Assembly: GCF_028009165.1 (NCBI RefSeq)
Contig: NC_079242.1
Span: forward strand, 558,001 to 622,000
Direction: 5' to 3'
Source: Akanthomyces muscarius
Taxonomy: Eukaryota > Ascomycota > Sordariomycetes > Hypocreales > Cordycipitaceae
Length of the DNA: 64,000 nt
Positions 44,201-54,300 of the stretch are shown here, one piece after another (the stretch's first letter is position 1; each line of letters opens with the position of its first letter). Under the pieces are notes generated by a model. It saw only the letters and a list, made by a program, of their open reading frames with translations, was not told the origin of the DNA and made no database searches. The position numbers were made by a program, and so were the translations under genes.

Positions 44201-46098
44201 GTTATTGGCAAGTAGCTGGCCCTCTCACTTTTCTGGCCTTGCTAACGACAGCAGTGTTCTCTTCCTCAAACTTAGCCCTCGTGCTTCCTATGTTTTACAC
44301 AAAAAACTACTAAACACCACTCTGCGGTATGTAACGTGAGCTTCAAGCAATTTCACCTGCTAACAACGAATAATCAGGTCGACCCTTGCCTTTTTCAGCA
44401 CAACAGATGCCGGATCCATCCTGAATATATACAGCCAAGACATGACGTCTATTAGCCATACCCTGCCCAAAGCAATGTACAGCTTCCTCTATGGTGCGTT
44501 GTGACTTCACTTTCTTATATAAGATGGTCCTAACTCGTCCAAAACTAGCCTTCATATATCAAGTATTCCAAATTGGAGCCATTGTTTCTGGATCGACATA
44601 CATGGTGGCGATCCTAGCACCCACCATAGCAATTGCCTATGCGATCCAGTACGGCTATCTTCGCACCTCGCGCCAGCTGCGGTATCTCGACCTCGAATCC
44701 AAAACGCCTCTTTACACGCTCTTCACCGAGAGTGCGGAAGGACTCCTGTACATCCGCGCCTACGGTTGGCAAGAGCACAAGCTCCAGTGCGGCTTTGAAC
44801 GACTAGATGTGTCGCAAAAGCCCTACTACATGCTCTCTTCCCTCCAGCGCTGGCTCGGTTTGATGTTGGATTTGCTGGCTGCGGTCATTGCCGTCGTCTT
44901 GGCAACTCTGGCACTGAAGCTACGCAACACAACCTCCGAGGCGGCGTTTGGCCTGTCTTTTTTCCATGCCATCGAGTTTAGCCGGATTCTTTCGGCCGTT
45001 ATACACTCTTGGACGCACCTGGAAACCACAGTTGGCGCCATCTCGCGGCTGCGTTCGTTCTTGCGCGAAACGCCGGTTGAGTCTGAAAAGGGCGTGATCC
45101 CACCAAAGAACTGGCCGCGCAGCGGCAAGATCCAAATTCAGCGTGTGACAGCCCGACACGGGTAAGAAAAGACTCTCGTACTGAACAATTGCGGCTCTAA
45201 CATCTATACATCAGGGCTGAGAACAAAGACCCGGGAGCTCTGAAGTGCATTTCCTTGACAATTGAACCTGGACAGAAAATTGGTCTCTGTGGAAGGACCG
45301 GAAGGCAAGTCGCCCACCCCCTCCCCAGTTCTACCCAAGCCGTGTCTAACACACTCTGACAGCGGCAAAAGCTCTCTCCTCATGACTCTGCTCGGTTTCC
45401 TCAGTTACAGCGGCAACATAAAGATTGACGGGCTCGAAATCTCCGCTGTCCAGCGCGACGAACTCCGCGGGCGCATCACCACCATCTCGCAGGAGCAGCT
45501 CGAGCTCGCCGGCAGTATCCGCGCCAATCTGCGTCCCTACGACCTCGATGGCAAAGGCACTGTTTACACGTCCTACCTCGATTCCAAATCCCAAAGTAAC
45601 GATGGGGACGCCACGCCGCGAAACAATGACGACGAGCTGCAGGCGCTGCTCGAGCGGCTCTGCTTGTGGGAGGCCATCGCAGCGACCTCGGGAGGCCTTG
45701 ACGGGACTCTTGCTGATGCGAGCCTGTCGCACGGGCAGATGCAGCTGCTCTGTCTGGCGCGTGGGATCCTTCGGCGGCGTACGACTGGCAGCCGGGTGGT
45801 GTTGGTGGACGAGGCGACGAGTAGCGTAGACCCGATGACGGACGCTACCGCACGGCTCGTCATGGCCGACGAGTTCGCCGGCTGCACGGTGCTGACGGTC
45901 ACTCATCGCCCGGAAACACTCGCCGCAGCGGATGTGCGTGTCGAGCTGGCGCAGGGGCGCATTTGTGCTGTCCAGGAGACGGTCGCGGCTACGAGGGAGC
46001 GAGAGGAGAGGAAGAAATGTGGTATTGAGGATGCGGGACGACGGCGGGAAGCGTCAATGGCGGCCATTGCGCAGATGGCCAAAGCGGTGAAACGGTAA
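41222..46098 (+). CDS. ABCC-type ABC transporter 4, 1476 aa, 9 exons (two introns lost)
   Basis: Exons: 41222-41413, 41472-43629, 43698-44042, 44099-44207, 44255-44326, 44378-44493, 44549-45161, 45215-45304, 45363-46098; the frame closes. Compared with transporter 1 it lacks the intron after LSGGQR and the one between the 51- and 65-nt exons, here fused as 116 nt. Introns 44208-44254 and 45305-45362 have GC donors (both GCAAGT); the second splits Walker A of NBD2. NBD1: GPMGSGKS (about residue 629), LSGGQRAR, VVILDDIFSSLD, and LATYM in place of the switch His. NBD2: GRTGSGKSS, LSHGQMQL, VVLVDEATSSVD, VTHRPE; the Q-loop Gln is kept (TISQEQLEL). It groups with transporter 1 by first exon (WLKL end) and NBD2 motifs. 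A membrane exporter of unknown substrate. Confidence 0.93.
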
Positions 46099-46464
46099 TT
46101 GCGTAGGAAGAAAGGCAGCTTAATAATTACCCCAATATTTATTGAACCTCGAGAATGTTCTGCTCTTTTCGCTGTCTTCATCAGTCGTTGTAAGATTTGC
46201 ATCCTAGGAGATGAGCAGTCAAGATCGCGCAGTCTCCATGTGGGCTCGGGTGCCAGCTGAATACTTGGTAGTTCTTTTTTAGTGTGTAAGGAAAGACCTT
46301 TGGACGTACGGCGTTGTTGGCATGCCCCGCGTCGTCTCGAATGTGTTGATTGACAAGGCTTTGACATGGCTTGGTATGGACAGGGCAAATCTTAAGGTAT
46401 ATATAAAAGAATAACGCTCCTGTCCCCATCGATCTCAACTACGTCGGATGTCAACATCCGAACA
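46099..46464. other. Intergenic region before tRNA-Asp
   Basis: No gene was recognised. A perfect 16-bp palindrome-like inverted repeat lies at its end (listed separately). Confidence 0.4.
46445..46460. repeat. Inverted repeat just upstream of tRNA-Asp
   Basis: cggatgt and acatccg form a perfect 7-bp stem around a two-base centre, four bases before the tRNA gene. Confidence 0.8.
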
Positions 46465-46536
46465 TCTTCCGTAGTATAGTGGTCAGTATGCAAGCTTGTC
46501 ACGCTTGAGACCCGGGTTCAATTCCCGGCGGGAGAG
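46465..46536 (+). tRNA. tRNA-Asp(GTC), no intron
   Basis: The 72-nt sequence folds as a cloverleaf. The acceptor stem is tcttccg with cgggaga (one G-U pair) and the discriminator is g at 46536. The anticodon stem is caagc with gcttg around loop ttgtcac, giving anticodon GTC at 46498-46500. The T arm is cccgg, ttcaatt-type loop, ccggg. The internal promoter A box (tagtatagtgg) and B box (ggttcaattcc) are present. A T run at 46562-46570 should end Pol III transcription. Confidence 0.96.
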
Positions 46537-46544
46537 ATCCGCCA

Positions 46545-46570
46545 CCACTCTTCAGAGTGGCTTTTTTTTT
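46545..46570 (+). terminator. Pol III T-run terminator of tRNA-Asp, preceded by a hairpin
   Basis: ccactc and gagtgg (46545-46550 and 46555-46560) form a 6-bp stem with loop ttca, followed by nine T residues from 46562. The T run alone is enough for Pol III. The hairpin makes it look like a bacterial intrinsic terminator, probably by chance. Confidence 0.6.
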
Positions 46571-47400
46571 CTTCATTTGTTTTTCGGTTGCGATTATACA
46601 TGAGCTTGATAATGAGCGGAATTAGTTTTCTTACTTTTGTGTTCGCTGTACTTTTTTTTCTAGCTTGAAGCGAATGGCTGTTCGCAGTTATGCACCGCAT
46701 AGTCTATCTAATCAGTGTGCCAGTCAACAGTATCCGAGTATCGCTGCCACATGCCAGGTGATCCGCCGGGCAGCGCCATTGGCCCCCCGCCAGGTCGCCT
46801 GTCAGCCCAGCAGCAGCACCAGCTGCGCGACCGTGCTACCTTCGCCACAGGCTCTCAGGCGGGGCGCTGTGGCTGACCGCTATTGCTCTTGGCCGTCGTC
46901 GCCGGCCCAGGCGGCCTGTCTGCCCTTGTCTGCCTACACCAGGCAGTTTTTCTGCATTCACCAGCCTCCCAGCTCTGTCTGTTTCTTGCCCTAGCTTCAA
47001 TCTTGCTCTTGACTGTGCCTCTGCGGCCACGAGAGCCTCATCCTTTATTTTATTTCATATTTATCATCCCCTTCCGTATACGTGGTGGCGAGCAGCTTTT
47101 GACGCGCTGGACATCTGCGCCGCAGCTTCCAGCCACAAACCGAGCTACCGAGTAACCCGGCATCCCGAGCATCACCTGATTGCCTGAGCACGAGCATGCC
47201 TGCCTGACCACACTGGCTCATCTGGCGACTCACCTTTATCGAGTCTCTTGTTTCTGGACAGGATAACACATTTGCGACACCTGTCGCTTCACGCTCGAAC
47301 ATCTTAGTCTGATTACCACCAGCACCCGCCTCTCTGCGCTGCAAACACTCGAGCTCCCTCTAGTCAGACCACCGCCACCTTCCTTCTACATACGGCTACC
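46571..47400. other. Intergenic region upstream of the acyltransferase
   Basis: No gene was recognised. It is C- and T-rich near the right end, as expected of a fungal promoter and leader. Confidence 0.4.
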
Positions 47401-48861
47401 ATGAGCCAAGAAGACATCCCTGGCCCCGATGTGGACTTGGGGCTGAAAGATGCCGCCAACGGCTCCTCGAAGAAGTCTGCACTGGCTTCCCAGGCCGCCC
47501 ACCACCCCTCCGGTAAGGCCGGACACGGCCCAATCGTCAAGTTTCTACGCGGTTTTGTCTTTGCCGTGTACTTTTGGTCATGCTGCCTCGTGTAAGTTCC
47601 GAATTATCTGGAAAATCCCCGAAAATCTTGGCGGGGCGAGTACAAATCTGGCTAACATCCTATTGCAGCATTGGCGTCACGCAGCTTATTGGTGCGCCTC
47701 TTTATTTTGTCAACAAGGACATGTACTACGCCTACATGGCCATGACCAAACGGTCGTTTGCCCTCGTCATCACTGTTATGACCAGGATCTGGGGGCGAAC
47801 CATGATTCGCGTCAGCGGCGACGAGTCAGTGGCTGGTCAAATCAAGAAGATGCCAGACGGCACTGTTCAGTTTGACTTTCCCGAGCGCTTGGTCCTGATT
47901 GCAAACCATCAGGTATAAACTCCTCCTTAATAAGTGCAGCTCTTCTTACCGTGCCGCTAACTCGTCTCAGATTTATACAGACTGGTTATATCTCTGGTGG
48001 GTTGGTTATGCCAACCGCATTGGCATGCACGGTCACATTTACATCATTCTTAAAGACTCTCTTCGTTGGATTCCGATTATGGGCACCGGAATGATGTTCT
48101 TTGGTTTCATTTTCATGTCGCGCAAGATGGCAACGGATCGCCCACGCCTCGCGCACCGTCTTCAAAAACTCCGGCAGCTGAAATCTGACCCCAACGGAAA
48201 CAAATATTACGATCCCATGTGGCTCCTTTTGTTTCCCGAGGGCACCAATCTGTCAGCCAACGGCAGACGCAAATCGTCCACCTGGGCGGCCAAGAACGAT
48301 CTTCAAGATCCAGAGCACGTCATGCTGCCCCGGAGCACGGGCACATTCTTTTGTCTCAATGAGCTCAAGGGCTCGGTAGAATATGTCTATGACTGCACCG
48401 TTGCCTATGAAGGTATCAAGTACGTCCTCCAACAGCCCTTGCCAATCCGCCCAAACAAAAGTTACTGAGCACCCTGCTAATCTGCCCTTGTACACAGACG
48501 CGGCGAATATGGTGAAGAGCTCTTCACTCTTAGCGGCACCTATTTTGCTGGTCGCCCTCCCAAGTCTGTCAACTTCCACTGGAGAAGATTTCGTCTCGCT
48601 GATATCCCGCTCGATGACCCTAAGGAGTTTGAGGAGTGGTTGCGCAACGAATGGTATAAAAAGGACAAGCTCATGGAGATCTTCATGAAAGAAGGCCGTT
48701 TCCCTCCAATGACTGGCTCGGCGACACCATACGTCGAGACTGAGGTCAGAACCAGGTCCCCGTTCGAGATTCTCCAAATTTTTTCCGTTGTTGGTATCGC
48801 CGCCCTCATGTGGAACAACGTCCAAAAGCTATACACGGCCGTCAACAAGATGTTTTCTTAG
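47401..48861 (+). CDS. PlsC-family acyltransferase (lysophospholipid/LPA acyltransferase-like), 415 aa, 4 exons
   Basis: Exons: 47401-47591, 47669-47912, 47971-48419, 48498-48861; the frame closes. A short polar N-terminus leads to a membrane segment (FVFAVYFWSCCLVIGV). NHQIYTDW is the HX4D catalytic block; its codons are split by the second intron after NHQ. The second conserved block is FPEGTNLSANGR. A GTGMMFFGFIFMSR stretch lies between them and another membrane segment lies near the C-terminus (ILQIFSVVGIAALMW). Such proteins move an acyl chain to lysophosphatidic acid or a related lysolipid at the ER or lipid droplet. Yeast relatives of this shape include CST26/PSI1 and the Mum3 group. 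The exact acceptor lipid cannot be read from sequence. Confidence 0.9.
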
Positions 48862-49042
48862 ACGCTGTCACTGGAAACCCTGCATATTTCTTCTCTCAGG
48901 CTTGTCTCTGGTTTCTCTCCCTTATCATTTCATTTTCCTTCGTGCCGAGTTCGAGCACGCGACCCTGAACCTGAACAAATGGCTAGATCAACTCATGACT
49001 CTCATCGCTGTGGCGTGGGATGCCACTACTGTGTCACTCGGC

Positions 49043-49540
49043 TCACAGTGGTTTTTGAATATTTGCTTTGACGGGTGACATGCTAGGCATCATCTCTGAT
49101 GACTGGCCATCATCCTGCCATGAACCACATCCACGAAGTGCTTCATCTTGAGTTGGACGCTGAAGCCAGTACTCTGACGAGTGATGGGCATCATAGCTAT
49201 CTCTGATTTTGAGAGTCATGCCTGATGAATCGTCATTTGATGTAGCTTTGGCTGAAAGTCTCTGCGGTGAAGTGCTCCAGTCTGACTCGGAGGATGAGAT
49301 GCTGATAGGCTTTTCCTGAATGCCATGCGTGCATTGACGTTTTGACTGGAGGTCCCCAGGTTGATGGCAGGTGCCGCATGGACAGCGTCTCTTTGATCGG
49401 TTCGAGCCTACACAGCCGTGTGAAGATAAATATGTGGAAGGGTAATGCCAGTCTGCGCTGTTGCCGGCAAAGCGAGTTGGCATGATGTGTGATGACATGC
49501 CATCTGTCAAGGCAGATGAATGGGTTTGCTCTGCCATGGT
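49043..49540 (-). CDS. Small hypothetical protein, 165 aa
   Basis: The minus-strand ATG at 49540-49538 has a strong context (ccaccATGg). It opens 165 codons ending in TGA at 49045-49043. The protein is Ser-rich with a basic, Cys-rich patch (SKRRCPCGTCHQPGD). I recognise no domain. Upstream on the same strand are a TATA-like ataaata (about 49811-49818) and a CCAAT box (about 49855), and a pyrimidine tract ending in gcag just before the leader end suggests a 5' leader intron. It is convergent with the acyltransferase gene. It may be a real lineage-specific gene or a chance frame. Confidence 0.4.
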   Translation of the reverse strand, partial: TMAEQTHSSALTDGMSSHIMPTRFAGNSADWHYPSTYLSSHGCVGSNRSKRRCPCGTCHQPGDLQSKRQCTHGIQEKPISISSSESDWSTSPQRLSAKATSNDDSSGMTLKIRDSYDAHHSSEYWLQRPTQDEALRGCGSWQDDGQSSEMMPSMSPVKANIQKPL

Positions 49541-51384
49541 GGGGAGTTGCGAAGATGAGGGAGTATGTAAGGGTCGACGGCTGCAATGACAGAAAATTAT
49601 GCTGATGCAGCAATGGTGGTAGTGGCAGGACGATGAGGCAGGGCAATGTGGGTGACAGCAAAGGGTATAGATGTCTGCGCACGTGGGTCTGGGCAGGTCG
49701 GGAGCAATCTCAAGGATGTTTGGGAAAGGGTACGGAAGGGGGCCAGATATATGGGCAAAACCATGAAGAAAGGTCAAGAGAAGGGGAAATGAAAGAGGAG
49801 GAGGGCGGGAGGGTATTTATGTGTGGGCAAAGGACTTGGTCAGCCTGTTCGCTGGCCAATCAGAGGCTGGGCTGGCCAGCGCATGTCACACTCCTCGACT
49901 CGTCATCCCACTCCAGCTTTGGCAAACGATGATTATTTTGTTCTTTTTCACAACAAGTCCATACTTTTGACTAAATCAATATCCTTCACATGTTATTGAT
50001 GTGCTGAGATACTTGGCATGCTCATGGTGGCAGTCTCTCGCGGCTGACTTACACGGAGTGCTGCATCGGCAGCTTCTGAGGGCCCTCGACCTGCTGAATG
50101 TCATGGTTCGAATCCACGAGTCTTTAGCTTTTGTCCTGAGAAGTTTCCGAGGTGAAAACTTGCGGCGTTGCCTCGCTGTGTGGCTGTTGAATTTGTTGTT
50201 CCGTAATGGTGATTTGCGATATCAGAGGCATGAAACCGACCACGGGCGGATTCTGGGACTTTGGGCCCTCTGCCACCGAATAATTCATTTTTGAAACCTC
50301 GTCCAGTCTATTAGACCTGGTAGGCATCCGAAAAGTGTTTTGGATATCGGTTTACGACTTTTTTCCACGAGATTGTCTGTCCGCCGTGTTAGTGGCGTCG
50401 GGGGAGGATCCTGGGCAAGCAAGAGGCCTTAGGACGAGGGTACGCACCTAGAATGGCGGCCAGCGCAGCAGCGCCTCGACAAAAATTAACTCCGAAGGTA
50501 TTGGACGACATTCATAGATCTTGAAACTGTGACTGTTCTTTTTAAATCACGTTTTACTTGTGATTGCGCTCTGAAATGGCCCTCATGTCTTCGCTGGTCG
50601 TACCATATGTCGTTGGATATATGGGCTGAGAGAGGCAGCAGCCGAATATTGCGGGGCAGTTGACCAGCCAGCATGTCCAGGTCGCTTCTTCGAGAACAAG
50701 CAGAATAAAAGCCGCTTGCATATTTTTTTATGGCTTATTTTAGTCGCAGGCTATGTATACCTACTACATGGTATGCTACGCAATTGTTCTACTATACAAG
50801 CGCGCATTCTGTCCCCTTTGCCTGAGAAGCACAGGAGCAGACAGCCCGTGATGAGGCACGTTGGCACCGGTTCAGCAGACAGCTCAAGTTTGACATGCCC
50901 TCTTTCAGCTCTGAAATAGACTGCTTATGCCTATCAGTGTAGTATTATGCGCTGTTACGTCCGCTTATTTTGCGCTTTAACTTGGTGTCCGACTGACGAT
51001 ATGGGCTTTCCTTCCTTGCACTTTGCGCGGCGGCGGTGGAAGTAGGGCGGGGAGAGAAGAGAAAGAGGGGTGTTGCACGCAATGATTACATGATCGTATA
51101 GTGTTTGAGCCCGATTGGTGAAATATGTAGAAGAAGACTGCGTTCATTGCAGCTCTTCCCTGTGAAAAGATTGTGGTGTCTTCATTTCATGACCTTGCTC
51201 AAGGCTAGCAGAATGGAAGCGGTCTGGTCTGTAACTAGTACTTGCGTCTTTCATGCGTGAATCCAAACTTTGTTACGACGTATTGGAAAAGACTCGAGAT
51301 TCTTACACTATACAACTAAAATTGAAAGAGAAATTTCTACTCGTTGCAGAGCCGCGTTCGATTGGTTGAAACAGTGCGCACCAG
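49541..51384. other. Intergenic region with a possible small ORF remnant
   Basis: No firm gene. A minus-strand ATG at 50327 opens 67 codons (to 50124) rich in polar residues, and after its stop the same frame stays open about 30 more codons. This could be a decayed exon. CCAAT and TATA-like sites near 49815-49860 probably belong to the small minus-strand gene. Confidence 0.35.
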
Positions 51385-54300
51385 TTACGACTGCTGCACC
51401 CTCCCCACAACCCGATTAATCTCATCCAAAACAATGGGATACACATCTCTGCAAGCATCGCGTCCCATCCAGCAGTCAAGATGCCCGTACCCCGGAATGA
51501 CCCTTCTGCGATACTGCAGCCCGGGACGCGCTCCGCCCGCCGACAGGCCAAACTTTCGGCACAGCCGCTCGTACGTCATCTCCGTGGCCTGCGGCGAGAG
51601 GACGTCGCTGTCGCCGCCCGAAAATAGAAACATCGGGATGCCGCGCAGCCGCTCCACGTTCTCATCCGTCGTCAACTCCGCAAACGCCGGCCCGTTGGTT
51701 GAGACGTGCCCGCGGCGGCCCATGCGCATGAGCAGATGCACGAGCGTCAGGCTCGACCCGCCAAAGAACTTGTCAATGTGGCGGTGGGTTTCCTCGTTGA
51801 GGTTCGCATGGCTCCAGCACCGGCCAAAGAGAAGCGTCGTGCGGTGGCAGCTGGCGCTGGAGCATCGCTCGCCCTCGTCTTCAGGCAGGAGCCTGAACAT
51901 TTGGTTCAGCAGGCCCTGGCGGAATCCGTCGCTACCGCCTGGCGACGCTTGGCAGCTGAACCACGGCCCGGCGACGGCGCCGTAGAGCTTGTCCAGGGGT
52001 ATGGCGCATTTGGCTTTTGCCATGTTTGTCGTGCTCCAGACGGGGTTCATGAAGACTTGGCTGCAGGTGATTCCGAGGACCCAGTCTGCGGGTATCGTCC
52101 CATCCAGCAAGCCGCACGAAAAGGCGACTGAGCCCATGCAATGAGCTACTGTATATATTTTGTCTGCGCCCCAAATCTCACGAACCTTTTCGAAACCGGC
52201 GCGGATATCGAGGCGAGCATCGTACGTTGTCCAGTTGCTATCTCGATCGATGGTATCCAGTCGTCCAACCCGATGCACAATGACGAAGACTCGGTATCCT
52301 GCTCTTGTAAAGTAATTCACCGCATTGGTCGCTATCGTTGGTAGAGCAAAAATTTGATGATCGACAGAGGCGCCGGGAATCATGAATAGATTCTCAATCG
52401 GTACCAGGATGCCAAAGATGTCTCTGGGAACATGGCGAGGGTCCGGCTCCCACATAAGTAGCTTCGTGACGATACCATCCTCGGCCACGATCTTGTATGT
52501 CGCCGTGGGATCCGTCGGGTTCGTGAAACCGCCCAATGGCTTCGCAGCCGCGTATTGCATTGGCACTAGTGGCAAGAAGAATTGTGATGCCATTTGGCGT
52601 GTGAAATGCCGCGACAGGCCAAGTACCTGCTTGGATTTTTCCCGTAGGTGTTCTCCCGTAGCCATAATCGTGCTTAGCTGCTTCATGAATTTTCCCAACT
52701 TGATTTTCAGCATCCCAGCAGCAATTGTTTGGTCCTCGCTGTCATCGTTGGATACATTGCCCCTCTTCTTGACGATGGTCACATTCAGGGTAGTCATTGT
52801 CCGCCACAGTTGCCTGGGTCTGAATGAGACGGCTGAATTGAGAACCTTGAGTCCGTGGAGGTGCAGTTCCCGTCCATTGATACCCGTCATGGGGCAGTCG
52901 TATACGAGCTTTCTCGTCCCCGATATCTCCGGGTCCGGCTGAAACAATTCCACGGTACCATTATGAACCATGAACGGCGAGCCCTGGATGGAAGGACATA
53001 CCAGCGTACCGGAAATTGTACCACTATAGCGAGTTTTGGCGTGTGTCTGGGTGTTTTGCTGAAGCCGGATGCTCGCCAACAGCCGAGCTACCTCTCCACG
53101 AGCCCTCGCCATCGAGTATGCACGTTCATACGACGCGCTGTTGCCCAAACTTATCGTTTGGCTGCTGTAAAGACCTCCTTCTAAAAGCTCTGTAAAGCAT
53201 AGCGTACTGGGAGGTCTTTTAGCGGCTTGTGTACAGGGTTTAATCGGATCCGTGTTGGGCTGGTGCGCAGAGCCTGGCCTGTGAAGATCGATAGTGCCAT
53301 TTGACTTGGTACAAATGGCGAGCGATTGTCTTTTGGCAAAATCAGCGACAGATCTCTCAGCCAATGCAGCAATGGTGGCGCATGGGTTGACCCCCAACGC
53401 AGCAGGGATAGCTGCGCCATCCACAACAATCAAACCAGGATGCGTTTCAGACCCTGGGCCAACGAACACCTCGCCAAGGTGGTTTGTGACGCCATTTTTG
53501 CCGCTGTTGTCCCTGGACATTCTCGCGCCGCTTAAAACAAAACGGTTAGCGCCTCTTCTAGTCGCTGAAAGGGTGCTTCCTCCTCGGAGCTGGGTGAGGA
53601 TTGGAACTTACCCAAGAGGATGAACAGTGACTTGGTGATTGCCCCATAGTCTGCGCAATGGATTGTATACCAACGTGCCGCCGTCTTCTTCGACTACTTT
53701 CCTCAGTGGCGCAAGTATCCTTTCGACGTGTTTCTCATTACGACCCGATCCAAGGAACTCAAACATTAGTTTATCATCCTCCAGTCGCGCTTCCGCCTGG
53801 CTGCCTGTTTACGTTCAGCAGTTCTCCCTTATTGGAATGGCTAAGAACTTACTGTCGTGGGACATAATCAGAAATACTTGGGCATCTCGGGCAATATTTG
53901 CGTTAGAGAATGGATGTAGCAATCTCTGCTTGCATCTCGAAAGAAGGTTTGCCATTCTCTGACGAATCGGAGCTCTTGATGACGAAAACACTGTATGAGT
54001 ACGAAGCACGGTTTTGACAAATGTTGATAGCACTTGCGGGACGGCTCCGTCTTGTATGACGTAGCCATCCAGTGAGTTGTCAGTCTTGTCGCGCATGTCA
54101 ATGACGGAGGTGATGGTAGGTCCGACTCGGTTTGTAGACGTCGGGTTCGGGGTTTCCGGGTTTCTAAAGGACTTCGCTCCATGACCGGGATTGTGCCTGA
54201 GGCTCATGTCAATAAAACGTAGATTCTTCACATCAGGACAAACGTACCCAAACGCCAACATATCGCCATTGCCGCTCATACCCTGTCCGACGTAATCGCT

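Noticed and set aside
9202..46098. Secondary-metabolite gene cluster built around the four ABC transporters
   Set aside because: No polyketide synthase, peptide synthetase, terpene or other backbone gene is present, and housekeeping genes (MLH3, VPS11) are interleaved.
50105..50115. Perfect B box ggttcgaatcc
   Set aside because: Only four of five T-stem pairs form and there is no A box or acceptor stem upstream.
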